Assembly: GCA_023257755.1 (NCBI GenBank)
Contig: JALRBM010000116.1
Location: 1 to 5,833, forward strand
Direction: 5' to 3'
DNA length: 5,833 nt
From: Candidatus Saccharimonadia bacterium
GTDB taxonomy: Bacteria > Patescibacteriota > Saccharimonadia > Saccharimonadales > Saccharimonadaceae
Shown: piece by piece, positions 1-4,210 of the stretch
Layout: each line of letters opens with the position of its first letter
How positions within the stretch are numbered: the stretch's first letter is position 1
Made by a program: the position numbers and the translations under genes
The notes under the pieces: generated by a model
Told to the model about the DNA's origin: nothing
The model's database searches: none
The model's input: only the letters and a program-made list of their open reading frames with translations

Positions 1-180
1 CAGCGATTCTTTGCGCAGCCCTTCTTTGTTGCCGAGCAATTTACCGGAAATCCCGGCGTATACATCAAGCTCGAGGACACGATCCGCGACGCCAAGGATA
101 TCCTTGCCGGCAAGTACGACGCCAAACCGGAAAGCTGGTTCTACATGGCTGGCGGCAGTCTGGCTGATAAAAAAGACTAG
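1..180 (+). CDS. atpD: F-type ATP synthase subunit beta, C-terminal end (partial)
   Basis: This is the last 59 codons of the catalytic beta subunit of the F1 ATPase, which makes or hydrolyses ATP at the membrane complex. Frame 1 is open from the window edge to TAG at 178-180. It begins QRFFAQPFFVAEQFTG, the conserved beta-subunit segment (QRFLSQPFFVAE in most bacteria). Then come a G-x-Y-I-x-L-x-D-T-I-R-D-x-K-D-I-L-x-G block and the terminal FYMAGG, all as expected for the helical C-terminal domain. The Walker motifs lie upstream, outside the window. In ATPase operons atpC normally follows directly, but here about 660 bp including another gene intervene. The gene is followed by a hairpin terminator. 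Family assignment is certain; only the C-terminus is seen. Confidence 0.96.
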   Translation, partial: QRFFAQPFFVAEQFTGNPGVYIKLEDTIRDAKDILAGKYDAKPESWFYMAGGSLADKKD

Positions 181-194
181 TTTTGTAGCAATTT

Positions 195-234
195 AGTAAT
201 CACTCCTGTTCGATCAGGGGTGATTATTGCTTTT
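195..234 (+). terminator. Intrinsic terminator after atpD
   Basis: A stem starts 15 bp after the atpD stop: 195-208 pairs with 215-228. The core is AATCACTCCTG / CAGGGGTGATT with one G-U pair, and the loop is TTCGAT. It is followed by GCTTTT at 229-234. The T-tract is short and not immediately adjacent, so termination may be partial. The stem's 3' arm overlaps the -35 region of the next promoter. Confidence 0.7.
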
Positions 235-255
235 ATACTATAATTATGATATAAT
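227..255 (+). promoter_or_regulatory. Sigma70-type promoter for the 140-residue membrane protein gene
   Basis: TTGCTT (227-232) and TATAAT (250-255) are separated by 17 bp. TG at 247-248 gives an extended -10 (TGATATAAT). A second TATAAT lies at 239-244. The predicted start of transcription is near 262, giving a leader of about 40 nt. The promoter is AT-rich like the rest of the genome, although the gene it serves is G+C-rich. Confidence 0.6.
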
Positions 256-280
256 CACTATAAGCTTAACAAAAAGCCCA

Positions 281-294
281 TAGGTAGGAGGGAG
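281..294. repeat. Left inverted repeat of the atpD-atpC insert (contains the Shine-Dalgarno site)
   Basis: TAGGTAGGAGGGAG here matches the reverse complement of 776-789 at 13 of 14 positions. The pair brackets the G+C-rich segment. The left copy also contains the Shine-Dalgarno sequence GGAGGGAG (287-294), 7 nt before the ATG at 302. Confidence 0.6.
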
Positions 295-301
295 AAACGT
301 C

Positions 302-724
302 ATGCCCAGTGATATGCCGCCCCGGGTGGAAACGCCGGAGGAGCGTCGCGCACGATGGGCGGCTCAAGGGCAGTCGCTGCCTCAGACGCCCACCATCAAG
401 GCGCTGCCTCACTCCGCCGATGAGTCGGAGACGGTGGAGCCGGAGAAGGTGCGCTTCATGCGCCGAGATGGCTGGTGGCTCGTGCCGCTGGTGATCCTGG
501 CCGTGTCGGCCATCCCGATCGGCATGGCGCTCTCTGGCAACGGAGAGACGGTCGTCGACCTTCTCGTCTGGCTGGTCCGAGTCACAGCAGTCCTGCTGGT
601 GCCGGGTTCGGTGGCAGGGATCGTGGTCAGCCTGATCAGGAAGAAGCCCCGCTGGGCGCTGATCTGGGCCATCGTTCTGGTCGTCGCCCTGATCGGTGTC
701 GCCCTGCTGTACTTCTTGCAGTAG
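302..724 (+). CDS. Small three-helix membrane protein of unknown function, G+C-rich insert gene
   Basis: I do not recognise this 140-residue protein. Residues 1-55 are polar, proline-rich and charged, probably cytoplasmic. They are followed by three hydrophobic helices at about 58-78, 84-112 and 117-139, with RKKPR between the second and third. The chain ends in the last helix (LLYFLQ). The ATG at 302 is chosen because GGAGGGAG lies 7 nt upstream. The gene is about 66% G+C with strong G/C third positions (ctg, gtc, gcc, atc), against about 50% in atpC and dus, which suggests acquisition from a high-G+C genome such as an actinobacterium (inference). It sits between atpD and atpC, framed by inverted 14-mers, with its own promoter and a downstream terminator. 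ATP synthase assembly factors such as AtpI are small membrane proteins too, but I see no matching motif and do not propose that identity. Confidence 0.8.
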   Translation: MPSDMPPRVETPEERRARWAAQGQSLPQTPTIKALPHSADESETVEPEKVRFMRRDGWWLVPLVILAVSAIPIGMALSGNGETVVDLLVWLVRVTAVLLVPGSVAGIVVSLIRKKPRWALIWAIVLVVALIGVALLYFLQ

Positions 725-738
725 TGCCGGAGCGGAGA

Positions 739-769
739 GTGAGTGGTGCCCCCGGGCGCCACCACTCAC
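739..769 (+). other. Stable stem-loop after the 140-residue gene, no T-tract
   Basis: GTGAGTGGTG (739-748) pairs perfectly with CACCACTCAC (760-769) over 10 bp, with a G+C-rich loop (CCCCCGGGCGC). It begins 15 nt after the stop codon. CCCCCGACTT follows rather than a run of T, so it may protect the mRNA 3' end rather than terminate. It is probably the native 3' UTR hairpin of the imported gene. Confidence 0.6.
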
Positions 770-775
770 CCCCGA

Positions 776-789
776 CTTCCTCCTACCTA
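776..789. repeat. Right inverted repeat of the atpD-atpC insert
   Basis: CTTCCTCCTACCTA is the near-exact inverse (13 of 14) of 281-294. As RNA it could pair with the Shine-Dalgarno region of the same transcript. G+C content falls back to that of the genome just after it. Confidence 0.6.
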
Positions 790-806
790 GATTACCCCTT
801 GAACCT

Positions 807-828
807 CTCGCCAGTGGCGAGTTTTTTT
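807..828 (+). terminator. Intrinsic terminator between the insert gene and atpC
   Basis: CTCGCC (807-812), loop AGT, GGCGAG (816-821), then seven T residues (822-828). This is a textbook Rho-independent terminator. It would stop transcripts of the 140-residue gene, so atpC probably depends on a promoter of its own. Confidence 0.88.
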
Positions 829-836
829 GTTATCAT
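828..836 (+). promoter_or_regulatory. Extended -10 promoter for leaderless atpC
   Basis: TGTTATCAT is an extended -10 (TG-n-TATCAT). The ATG of atpC begins 8 nt later, so transcription should start within about 2 nt of the start codon. No Shine-Dalgarno sequence is present. A -35 would fall inside the terminator stem and none is recognisable. Confidence 0.5.
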
Positions 837-844
837 AAAACTAT

Positions 845-1270
845 ATGAATTTAGAACTTATTACCCTTCTTGGTAAAAAGGTGGACCAAGAAGTATACGA
901 AGTAATGCTCCCGACCGCTGCGGGCGAAATTGCCGTCTTCCCCGGACACGAACCGTTAGTGACGATGGCAGTGCCAGGGGTTTTGGCCGTCCGCCGTAAA
1001 AAAACCGATATGGATTCCCGGCTTGATTATTTTGCGATTAATGGCGGTGTTGCCGAAATTTCCCAAGGGAAAGTGCGGGTGCTTGTCGATGAAGCCGATT
1101 ACGGCGAGGATATCATTGAATCCGAAAGCAAAGCAGCGCTCGAGCGGGCTATCAAAATGCGGGATAACGCCAAAGATCAGGTGGAACTAGAGCAGGCACA
1201 TCAACTTGTCGACCGTCATATGGTCAGGCTGAAGGTGGCTGATCTTCACCGTCGACGCCGCCATCATTAG
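845..1270 (+). CDS. atpC: F-type ATP synthase subunit epsilon
   Basis: The epsilon subunit of F1 sits on the central stalk and can inhibit ATP hydrolysis. At 141 residues it has the usual length. The N-terminal beta-sandwich (about 1-88) shows the family landmarks: LPTAAGEIAVFPGHEPLVT near residues 22-40, PGVLAVR, and the YFAINGGVAEI strand with VRVLVDEA. The rest is the two-helix C-terminal domain, rich in Ala, Glu, Lys and Arg, ending in the basic tail HRRRRHH. The ATG at 845 is the first start in a frame preceded by an extended -10 box. There is no Shine-Dalgarno site, suggesting leaderless translation. It is cut off from atpD by an inserted gene with terminators on both sides, so stoichiometry with beta would have to be set independently. 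The last 47 bp overlap the 3' end of a convergent gene. Confidence 0.93.
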   Translation: MNLELITLLGKKVDQEVYEVMLPTAAGEIAVFPGHEPLVTMAVPGVLAVRRKKTDMDSRLDYFAINGGVAEISQGKVRVLVDEADYGEDIIESESKAALERAIKMRDNAKDQVELEQAHQLVDRHMVRLKVADLHRRRRHH

Positions 1271-1568
1271 GCGGTATCTGTTCGTCTAATGCAATGTCTA
1301 CCGCTCTGTTGAATTGGGCTATATTGAGGGCGTACTTCAGGATGGCGTGGTAACTCACGACGCCGGCGATAAAATCACGTCGCGTTCGCAAAAATTCAGG
1401 ATCAAGCCCTATATGGTTAGCCACTAACCAATGGGCAAGGTCGGGTTGGTCTGCCTTAAAGGTTTCAAAGTCAGGGGTAAATTCGCGCGGCGCGTCTTCA
1501 AAAAGCTTAAGATCATCTTCAGTGATCCTGGGCAGGGAGAAAAAATCATGCGATTCGGGGCTGCTCAC
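1224..1568 (-). CDS. Conserved-looking small protein of unknown function
   Basis: I do not recognise this 114-residue protein. It has an acidic N-terminal half (SLPRITEDDLKLFEDAP) and a mostly helical-looking middle (VVSYHAILKYALNIAQFNRAVDIALDE). The tail is Gly/Asp/Pro-rich and ends PPSA. There is no signal peptide, membrane helix or Cys/His metal site. The GTG at 1568 is the start that fits the extended -10 box TGATATACT 9 nt upstream. No Shine-Dalgarno site is present, as for atpC and dus. It ends with TGA. Its last 15 codons lie antisense to the end of atpC, which helps explain the Pro/Asp/Gly-rich tail. It is transcribed divergently from the carbonic anhydrase-like gene, from an intergenic space of about 80 bp. 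Coding status rests on codon pattern, promoter placement and the lack of any better frame. Confidence 0.72.
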   Translation of the reverse strand: MSSPESHDFFSLPRITEDDLKLFEDAPREFTPDFETFKADQPDLAHWLVANHIGLDPEFLRTRRDFIAGVVSYHAILKYALNIAQFNRAVDIALDEQIPPNDGGVDGEDQPPSA

Positions 1569-1577
1569 AACTGTTCC

Positions 1578-1586
1578 AGTATATCA
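1578..1586 (-). promoter_or_regulatory. Extended -10 promoter of the 114-residue gene
   Basis: On the minus strand TGATATACT (TG-n-TATACT) lies 9 nt before the GTG start, leaving a leader of at most 2-3 nt. No good -35 is visible, which is normal for extended -10 promoters. Confidence 0.5.
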
Positions 1587-1614
1587 CTCTCTTTCAGCCT
1601 CTTGTGTTCAAGGG

Positions 1615-1620
1615 TAGAAT
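1615..1620 (+). promoter_or_regulatory. Possible -10 box of the carbonic anhydrase-like gene
   Basis: TAGAAT lies about 31 bp before the preferred start at 1652. The -35 region (TTTCAG at 1592-1597, 17-bp spacing) is poor. This is the best candidate in the short divergent intergenic region but is weakly supported. Confidence 0.3.
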
Positions 1621-1651
1621 GGAAAGAGATTTAATGGCAAAGGAGTATACA

Positions 1652-2488
1652 ATGGAATTGGGAGACGCAGCTTTAGGAAGTATTCAGGCCGGTGCTGATC
1701 AGCAGGCGCGGCGCGAGGAGCTGATGAGACGCATCGCCAGCGGCGAATTTCATAGAGTCATAGAGTGGGTTGGACCTGGGAAAATGATCATCGCCCGCTG
1801 CGTTGACGGACGCTCGCCGGATAAAGAAGTGCCTATGTTTCTCCCTAATGCCGCCGGCGGAACCGAATCACTGTTCGTCGCTGATGACCTGACGACAAAA
1901 CGCTATGCGGCTGATGATGCGTCGACACTTTCAGGGTATCAGCACCTACTCGAGGGGCTGGCTAAGGAAGGTTATAGCATTGGCGGCCACACCGATACGC
2001 ACGCGGATGGTGATAAAAGCGGATGCGGGGCTAATGACAAGCTAGCAGTTATTTACGATTATATTAAAAAACACGCTGGCGACCTACAGGTTGTTGCAGC
2101 AAAGCTCGGTGTGATTATATCTGATGCGGATCGGGATAGTATTGCGGCAAATGCATCTACCCGGACACAATTTTCCGAGGGCCGAGAACTACTTGATGCG
2201 CTAAAAACCGCCGGAGGAATCGTTGACGTTCTGGTAGGCGAACATAAGGAAGTTGTCGCGGTCATTAACACACGTCAAAACACAACCCTGGATCGCAACG
2301 TTCTGGCGGATGAATTTGGCAACAATTACCAGGCATTTAACGTTGATGTCTGGGCATTCGAAGATGCCGCCCGGGCCATATCACTTGAGGCAGCCGAAGT
2401 GCGTCAAAAAGTCGCGGCAATGGTGTTTTATAATCTGGCCACTACAATGGTATTAGCTGGTCCAAAAATGCGCGTTATCGTGCTTTAA
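1652..2488 (+). CDS. Putative cadmium-type (CDCA-like) carbonic anhydrase
   Basis: A probable metal-dependent CO2 hydratase that interconverts CO2 and bicarbonate in the cytoplasm. I chose the ATG at 1652 because AAAGGAG (1639-1645) lies 6 nt upstream; in-frame starts at 1604 (GTG), 1619 and 1634 have weaker sites. The product is 278 residues. Residues 50-54 are CVDGR, the Cys-x-Asp-x-Arg signature shared by beta and CDCA enzymes: metal-binding Cys plus Asp-Arg dyad. GGHTDTHA (111-118) offers His113 or His117, and SGCG supplies the second metal thiolate, Cys125. That Cys/His/Cys set is the metal site of diatom cadmium carbonic anhydrase. Here there is one such unit, where diatom CDCA has tandem repeats. 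The His-to-Cys spacing (12 or 8) differs slightly from the 10 I recall for the diatom enzyme. There is no signal peptide. It converges with dus, with 3 bp between the stops. Confidence 0.68.
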   Translation: MELGDAALGSIQAGADQQARREELMRRIASGEFHRVIEWVGPGKMIIARCVDGRSPDKEVPMFLPNAAGGTESLFVADDLTTKRYAADDASTLSGYQHLLEGLAKEGYSIGGHTDTHADGDKSGCGANDKLAVIYDYIKKHAGDLQVVAAKLGVIISDADRDSIAANASTRTQFSEGRELLDALKTAGGIVDVLVGEHKEVVAVINTRQNTTLDRNVLADEFGNNYQAFNVDVWAFEDAARAISLEAAEVRQKVAAMVFYNLATTMVLAGPKMRVIVL

Positions 2489-2491
2489 GAT

Positions 2492-3538
2492 TTATATGTT
2501 TTGAAGGAGAGCACGCACTTCATCGGTGCTTTTAGTGTGCATCATTTTTTCACGCAGTTCACTTGCGCCGGGGAAATCGCGGACGTAAATCTTAAAAAAA
2601 CGCTTCAGCGGTTCAAAACGGCGCGGTTCAAGTTCTTCAGAGTATTTATCAAACAGGTCGAGATGAAGGCGAAGTAAGTCGAGGAGTTCTTCTTTGCTAT
2701 GTGCGCTTCCGCCTAAGCCACTAGCCGTTTTACCATCCTCTTGTGTTGTTCGCTGGCGCTCCAACGGGGTCAGGTCGGATGATAAAAGACTAGTGGCGCG
2801 GCTCTCGGTTACTTCTTCAAAGGCAAATGGATTATGAAAAATTCCCCGCCCAATCATCACGCCGTCGACTCCGTATTGTTTTACCAGTTCCTCGCCGTGC
2901 TGCCTGTCGCGGATATTGCCATTGATTGTCAAAAGCGTCTGCGGAGCGATCTCGTCACGTAGTTTTTTAATTTCAGGGATAAGTTCAAAATGCGCGGGTA
3001 CCTTGCTCATTTCCTTTCGGGTACGAAGATGGATCGTGAGGTTAACGATGTCCTGTTTCAGGATGTGTGTTAGCCACTCGTGCCATTCTTCGGGCGCGCT
3101 ATAGCCAAGCCGGGTTTTGACGCTGACGGGTAGTCCCCCTGTTTTGGCGGCGGCAATAAGTTCAGCGGCAAGTTCAGGGGTGCGAATCAGGCCGCTGCCT
3201 CCCCCACTTTTAATCACCGTTTTGTCAGGACAACCCATGTTAATGTCGATGCCGGCAAATCCCATTTCCTTGAGGCCCAGACTCATTTGTTCGAAATGCT
3301 CAGGTCTACTTCCCCAGATTTGTGCCACCATGGGCTGTTCGTCGCTGGTAAACGAAAGTCTCCCTCGGGTACTATGAACACCCGCAGGGCTACAGTAACT
3401 GGCGGCATTGGTAAATTCGGTAAAAAAGATATCCGGCCGGGCGGCGCGGGCGATGACATGACGGAAAACCACGTCAGTCACGGCCTCCATCGGGGCCAAA
3501 ATAAAGAACGGACGTGGTAAATCTTGCCAAAAGTTCAT
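2492..3538 (-). CDS. dus: tRNA-dihydrouridine synthase (DusB-like)
   Basis: A flavin enzyme that reduces uridines in the D-loop of tRNA to dihydrouridine using NADPH. The 348 residues show a TIM barrel starting FILAPMEAVTDVVFR (12-26). The catalytic Cys103 is in INMGCPDK, followed by SGGGSGLIR. Lys141/Arg143 are in VSVKTRLG, His170 in TIHLRTR, and the FMN phosphate loop is GVMIGRGIFHNP (225-236). The C-terminal helical domain starts near 282. Between barrel and helices is an unusual 27-residue linker (248-274) encoded by a palindromic DNA element annotated separately. Without it the length would fit the family better. The ATG at 3538 is exactly 7 nt after a TATAAT, with no Shine-Dalgarno site. 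It lies 14 bp downstream of the 68-residue gene in the same direction, so it may also be read through from there. Confidence 0.93.
   Translation of the reverse strand: MNFWQDLPRPFFILAPMEAVTDVVFRHVIARAARPDIFFTEFTNAASYCSPAGVHSTRGRLSFTSDEQPMVAQIWGSRPEHFEQMSLGLKEMGFAGIDINMGCPDKTVIKSGGGSGLIRTPELAAELIAAAKTGGLPVSVKTRLGYSAPEEWHEWLTHILKQDIVNLTIHLRTRKEMSKVPAHFELIPEIKKLRDEIAPQTLLTINGNIRDRQHGEELVKQYGVDGVMIGRGIFHNPFAFEEVTESRATSLLSSDLTPLERQRTTQEDGKTASGLGGSAHSKEELLDLLRLHLDLFDKYSEELEPRRFEPLKRFFKIYVRDFPGASELREKMMHTKSTDEVRALLQNI
2717..2797. repeat. 81-bp imperfect palindromic element inside dus, read in frame
   Basis: The ends are perfect inverses: GCCACTAG (2717-2724) and CTAGTGGC (2790-2797). The pairing continues inward: C2726-G2788, TTTTA (2728-2732) with TAAAA (2783-2787), and CATCC (2734-2738) with GGATG (2777-2781). 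Only single mismatches or bulges interrupt it, giving about 19 pairs. The loop is about 38 nt. The length is 27 codons, starting and ending on codon boundaries. The encoded peptide is hydrophilic (residues 248-274 of Dus, including LTPLERQRTTQEDGK). Confidence 0.75.
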
Positions 3539-3545
3539 AGTTTTG

Positions 3546-3551
3546 ATTATA
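3546..3551 (-). promoter_or_regulatory. Consensus -10 box for leaderless dus transcription
   Basis: A perfect TATAAT on the minus strand, followed by exactly 7 nt (CAAAACT) and then the dus ATG. Transcription would therefore begin at or next to the A of the start codon. It overlaps the end of the upstream gene, whose TAG stop is at 3553-3555. The -35 (CAGCTT) is poor. Confidence 0.55.
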
Positions 3552-3552
3552 T

Positions 3553-3759
3553 CTAGCGGGCGTCACCAAGCTGAATGGTGTGGTTGTCCGGGTGCTGTAA
3601 TTCCTCTGGTATGTGACCGTTGGCTGTTCTTTCAAGCACTTCTCCGCCAAATGACTGCCGTCTTGGAGCGTCGAACTCAGTAGCCGGCAGTTGCTCTGCC
3701 TCGGATACCGGATCGATCCGGTATTCAATACTTGAGGGTCGTTCTATTGATAGCGTCAT
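3553..3759 (-). CDS. Small hydrophilic protein of unknown function upstream of dus
   Basis: I do not recognise this 68-residue, acidic, hydrophilic protein. It has no membrane helix, signal or cysteine. The start ATG at 3759 is well supported: AAAGGAG lies 5 nt upstream and two TATAAT boxes precede it. The sequence runs from MTLSIERPSS through a Glu/Asp/Pro-rich middle to NHTIQLGDAR. It looks disordered or like a small soluble accessory protein. Its codons 12-19 contain a perfect 20-bp DNA palindrome. It ends 14 bp before dus, so the two could form a unit, but the dus -10 box inside this gap argues for separate dus expression as well. Confidence 0.72.
   Translation of the reverse strand: MTLSIERPSSIEYRIDPVSEAEQLPATEFDAPRRQSFGGEVLERTANGHIPEELQHPDNHTIQLGDAR
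3705..3724. repeat. Perfect 20-bp palindrome within the 68-residue gene
   Basis: ATACCGGATC at 3705-3714 is followed directly by its own reverse complement at 3715-3724, with no spacer. It could be a protein-binding dyad or a cruciform or hairpin. In the coding strand it spells codons around EYRIDPV. Confidence 0.7.
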
Positions 3760-3777
3760 AGTCGCTCCTTTTGTTGA

Positions 3778-3803
3778 ATTATAATGGAGCTTTTATTATA
3801 CCA
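3778..3803 (-). promoter_or_regulatory. Promoter of the 68-residue gene
   Basis: On the minus strand an extended -10, TGGTATAAT, occupies 3803-3795, with GCGACA 15 bp upstream as a poor -35. A second TATAAT lies at 3783-3778, but a start from it would fall on or just past the Shine-Dalgarno site (3765-3771). The upstream box is therefore preferred, with transcription starting near 3788. Confidence 0.55.
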
Positions 3804-3821
3804 TAAAAGGAATGATGTCGC

Positions 3822-3861
3822 CTCCCACTCGACACAACTATGTGGTTATGTAAAGTGGGAG
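3822..3861. repeat. Inverted repeat CTCCCACT / AGTGGGAG at the island edge
   Basis: CTCCCACT (3822-3829) is inverted at 3854-3861. The 24-nt interval contains a smaller CACA / TGTG pairing. AGTGGGAG occurs again at 4324-4331. The right arm runs into the outer stem of the three-way junction at 3861-3927, so the two structures compete for the shared base 3861. Confidence 0.5.
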
Positions 3862-3927
3862 ACGGACAGGAATAGCATAGGGGTGATGCCCCTATTCCTC
3901 AGCATCGCAGAGCGATGCTTGTCCGTC
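3861..3927. ncRNA. Candidate structured RNA: compact three-way junction
   Basis: Three helices close almost without unpaired bases. P1 is GACGGACA (3861-3868) with TGTCCGTC (3920-3927), 8 perfect pairs. P2 is GGAATAG (3869-3875) with CTATTCC (3892-3898), 7 pairs, capped by an arm that can also form ATAGGGG / CCCCTAT. P3 is AGCATCGC (3901-3908), loop AGA, GCGATGCT (3912-3919), 8 pairs. Only T3899 and C3900 are unpaired at the junction. It starts 29 nt beyond the stop of the 54-residue gene on the minus strand, so it may be that transcript's 3' end. No T-tract follows on either strand, so it is not a standard terminator. Strand and expression are unknown. Confidence 0.5.
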
Positions 3928-3956
3928 GTGAAGGAGCTTGAGAACTTGGGAGGTTG

Positions 3957-4121
3957 TTACTCCCTCGCTCCATTGACGATGCGGGTCAGCTTCGCGCCCT
4001 CGGCACCAGCCTGGTTCCGGGCGGTGTCGAGCGCCGCCTGCTCCCAGGAGTCGAGCTGCTTCCCGCCGTCGCGCACCCTGCGCGCGAACGCCCGGACCTG
4101 TTCCGTGCTGTATGACTCCAT
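3957..4121 (-). CDS. 54-residue protein of unknown function in the G+C-rich island
   Basis: I do not recognise this small protein. It begins MESYSTEQVRAFARRVRDGG, continues with a helix-compatible stretch (LDSWEQAALDTARNQAGAEG) and ends IVNGARE. It is soluble, charged and probably all-helical. The start ATG (4119-4121) is preferred because AGAGGGAG (4129-4136) lies 7 nt before it; an in-frame ATG at 4169 would add 16 residues but lacks such a site and lies in the structured leader. G+C is about 69%, unlike dus or atpC, so import from a high-G+C genome is likely (inference). It is driven by a consensus promoter with an overlapping dyad, and the ATG is in a hairpin loop. Both suggest tight control. 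It could be a regulator, antitoxin or peptide of a mobile cassette, but the sequence does not decide. Confidence 0.65.
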   Translation of the reverse strand: MESYSTEQVRAFARRVRDGGKQLDSWEQAALDTARNQAGAEGAKLTRIVNGARE

Positions 4122-4128
4122 CGAGTCA
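4113..4128 (-). promoter_or_regulatory. Hairpin presenting the ATG of the 54-residue gene
   Basis: On the minus strand TGACTC (4128-4123) pairs with GAGTCA (4118-4113) around the four-base loop GATG. The loop contains the start codon (4121-4119). The Shine-Dalgarno sequence ends one base upstream of the stem. Confidence 0.5.
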
Positions 4129-4150
4129 CTCCCTCTGATAGTCAAACGGA

Positions 4151-4210
4151 GAGGTGCCATTCCTGTCATAGGTGCTCGAACGAGGCACCTTTAAATCAAA
4201 GCACCTCGGA
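4151..4210 (-). promoter_or_regulatory. Leader with mutually exclusive GCACCT pairings
   Basis: The leader RNA on the minus strand contains, in order, GAGGTGC (4207-4201, A), AGGTGCC (4190-4184, B), GCACCT (4175-4170, C) and GGCACCTC (4158-4151, D). B-C forms a local hairpin and A-D (7 bp) can close around it. B-D (7 bp) or A-C (6 bp) are alternatives. This is the architecture of a switch or attenuator, but no known riboswitch aptamer is recognised. Confidence 0.45.

Noticed and set aside
266..769. Minus-strand frames of 118 and 167 codons opposite the 140-residue gene
   Set aside because: They are shadows in G+C-rich DNA, rich in Arg, His, Asp and Gln, without start signals. The plus frame has promoter, Shine-Dalgarno site and membrane helices.
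1598..2747. Shared 11-mer CCTCTTGTGTT near 1599 and within the dus palindromic element as evidence of a second element copy
   Set aside because: An 11-bp match is expected by chance in a window this size, and the flanking palindrome arms are absent at the first site.
3928..3956. Small GGGAG / CTCCC hairpin at the stop of the 54-residue gene as a terminator
   Set aside because: The stem has only 5 bp and no T-tract follows on the minus strand. The three-way junction just beyond is a better candidate for the transcript end.
3784..4194. Open frame of 136 codons on the plus strand through the island
   Set aside because: It runs antisense to the better supported 54-residue gene and through the three-way-junction and leader stems. 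It has no Shine-Dalgarno site, and its cysteine- and serine-rich translation looks like antisense of G+C-rich coding DNA.
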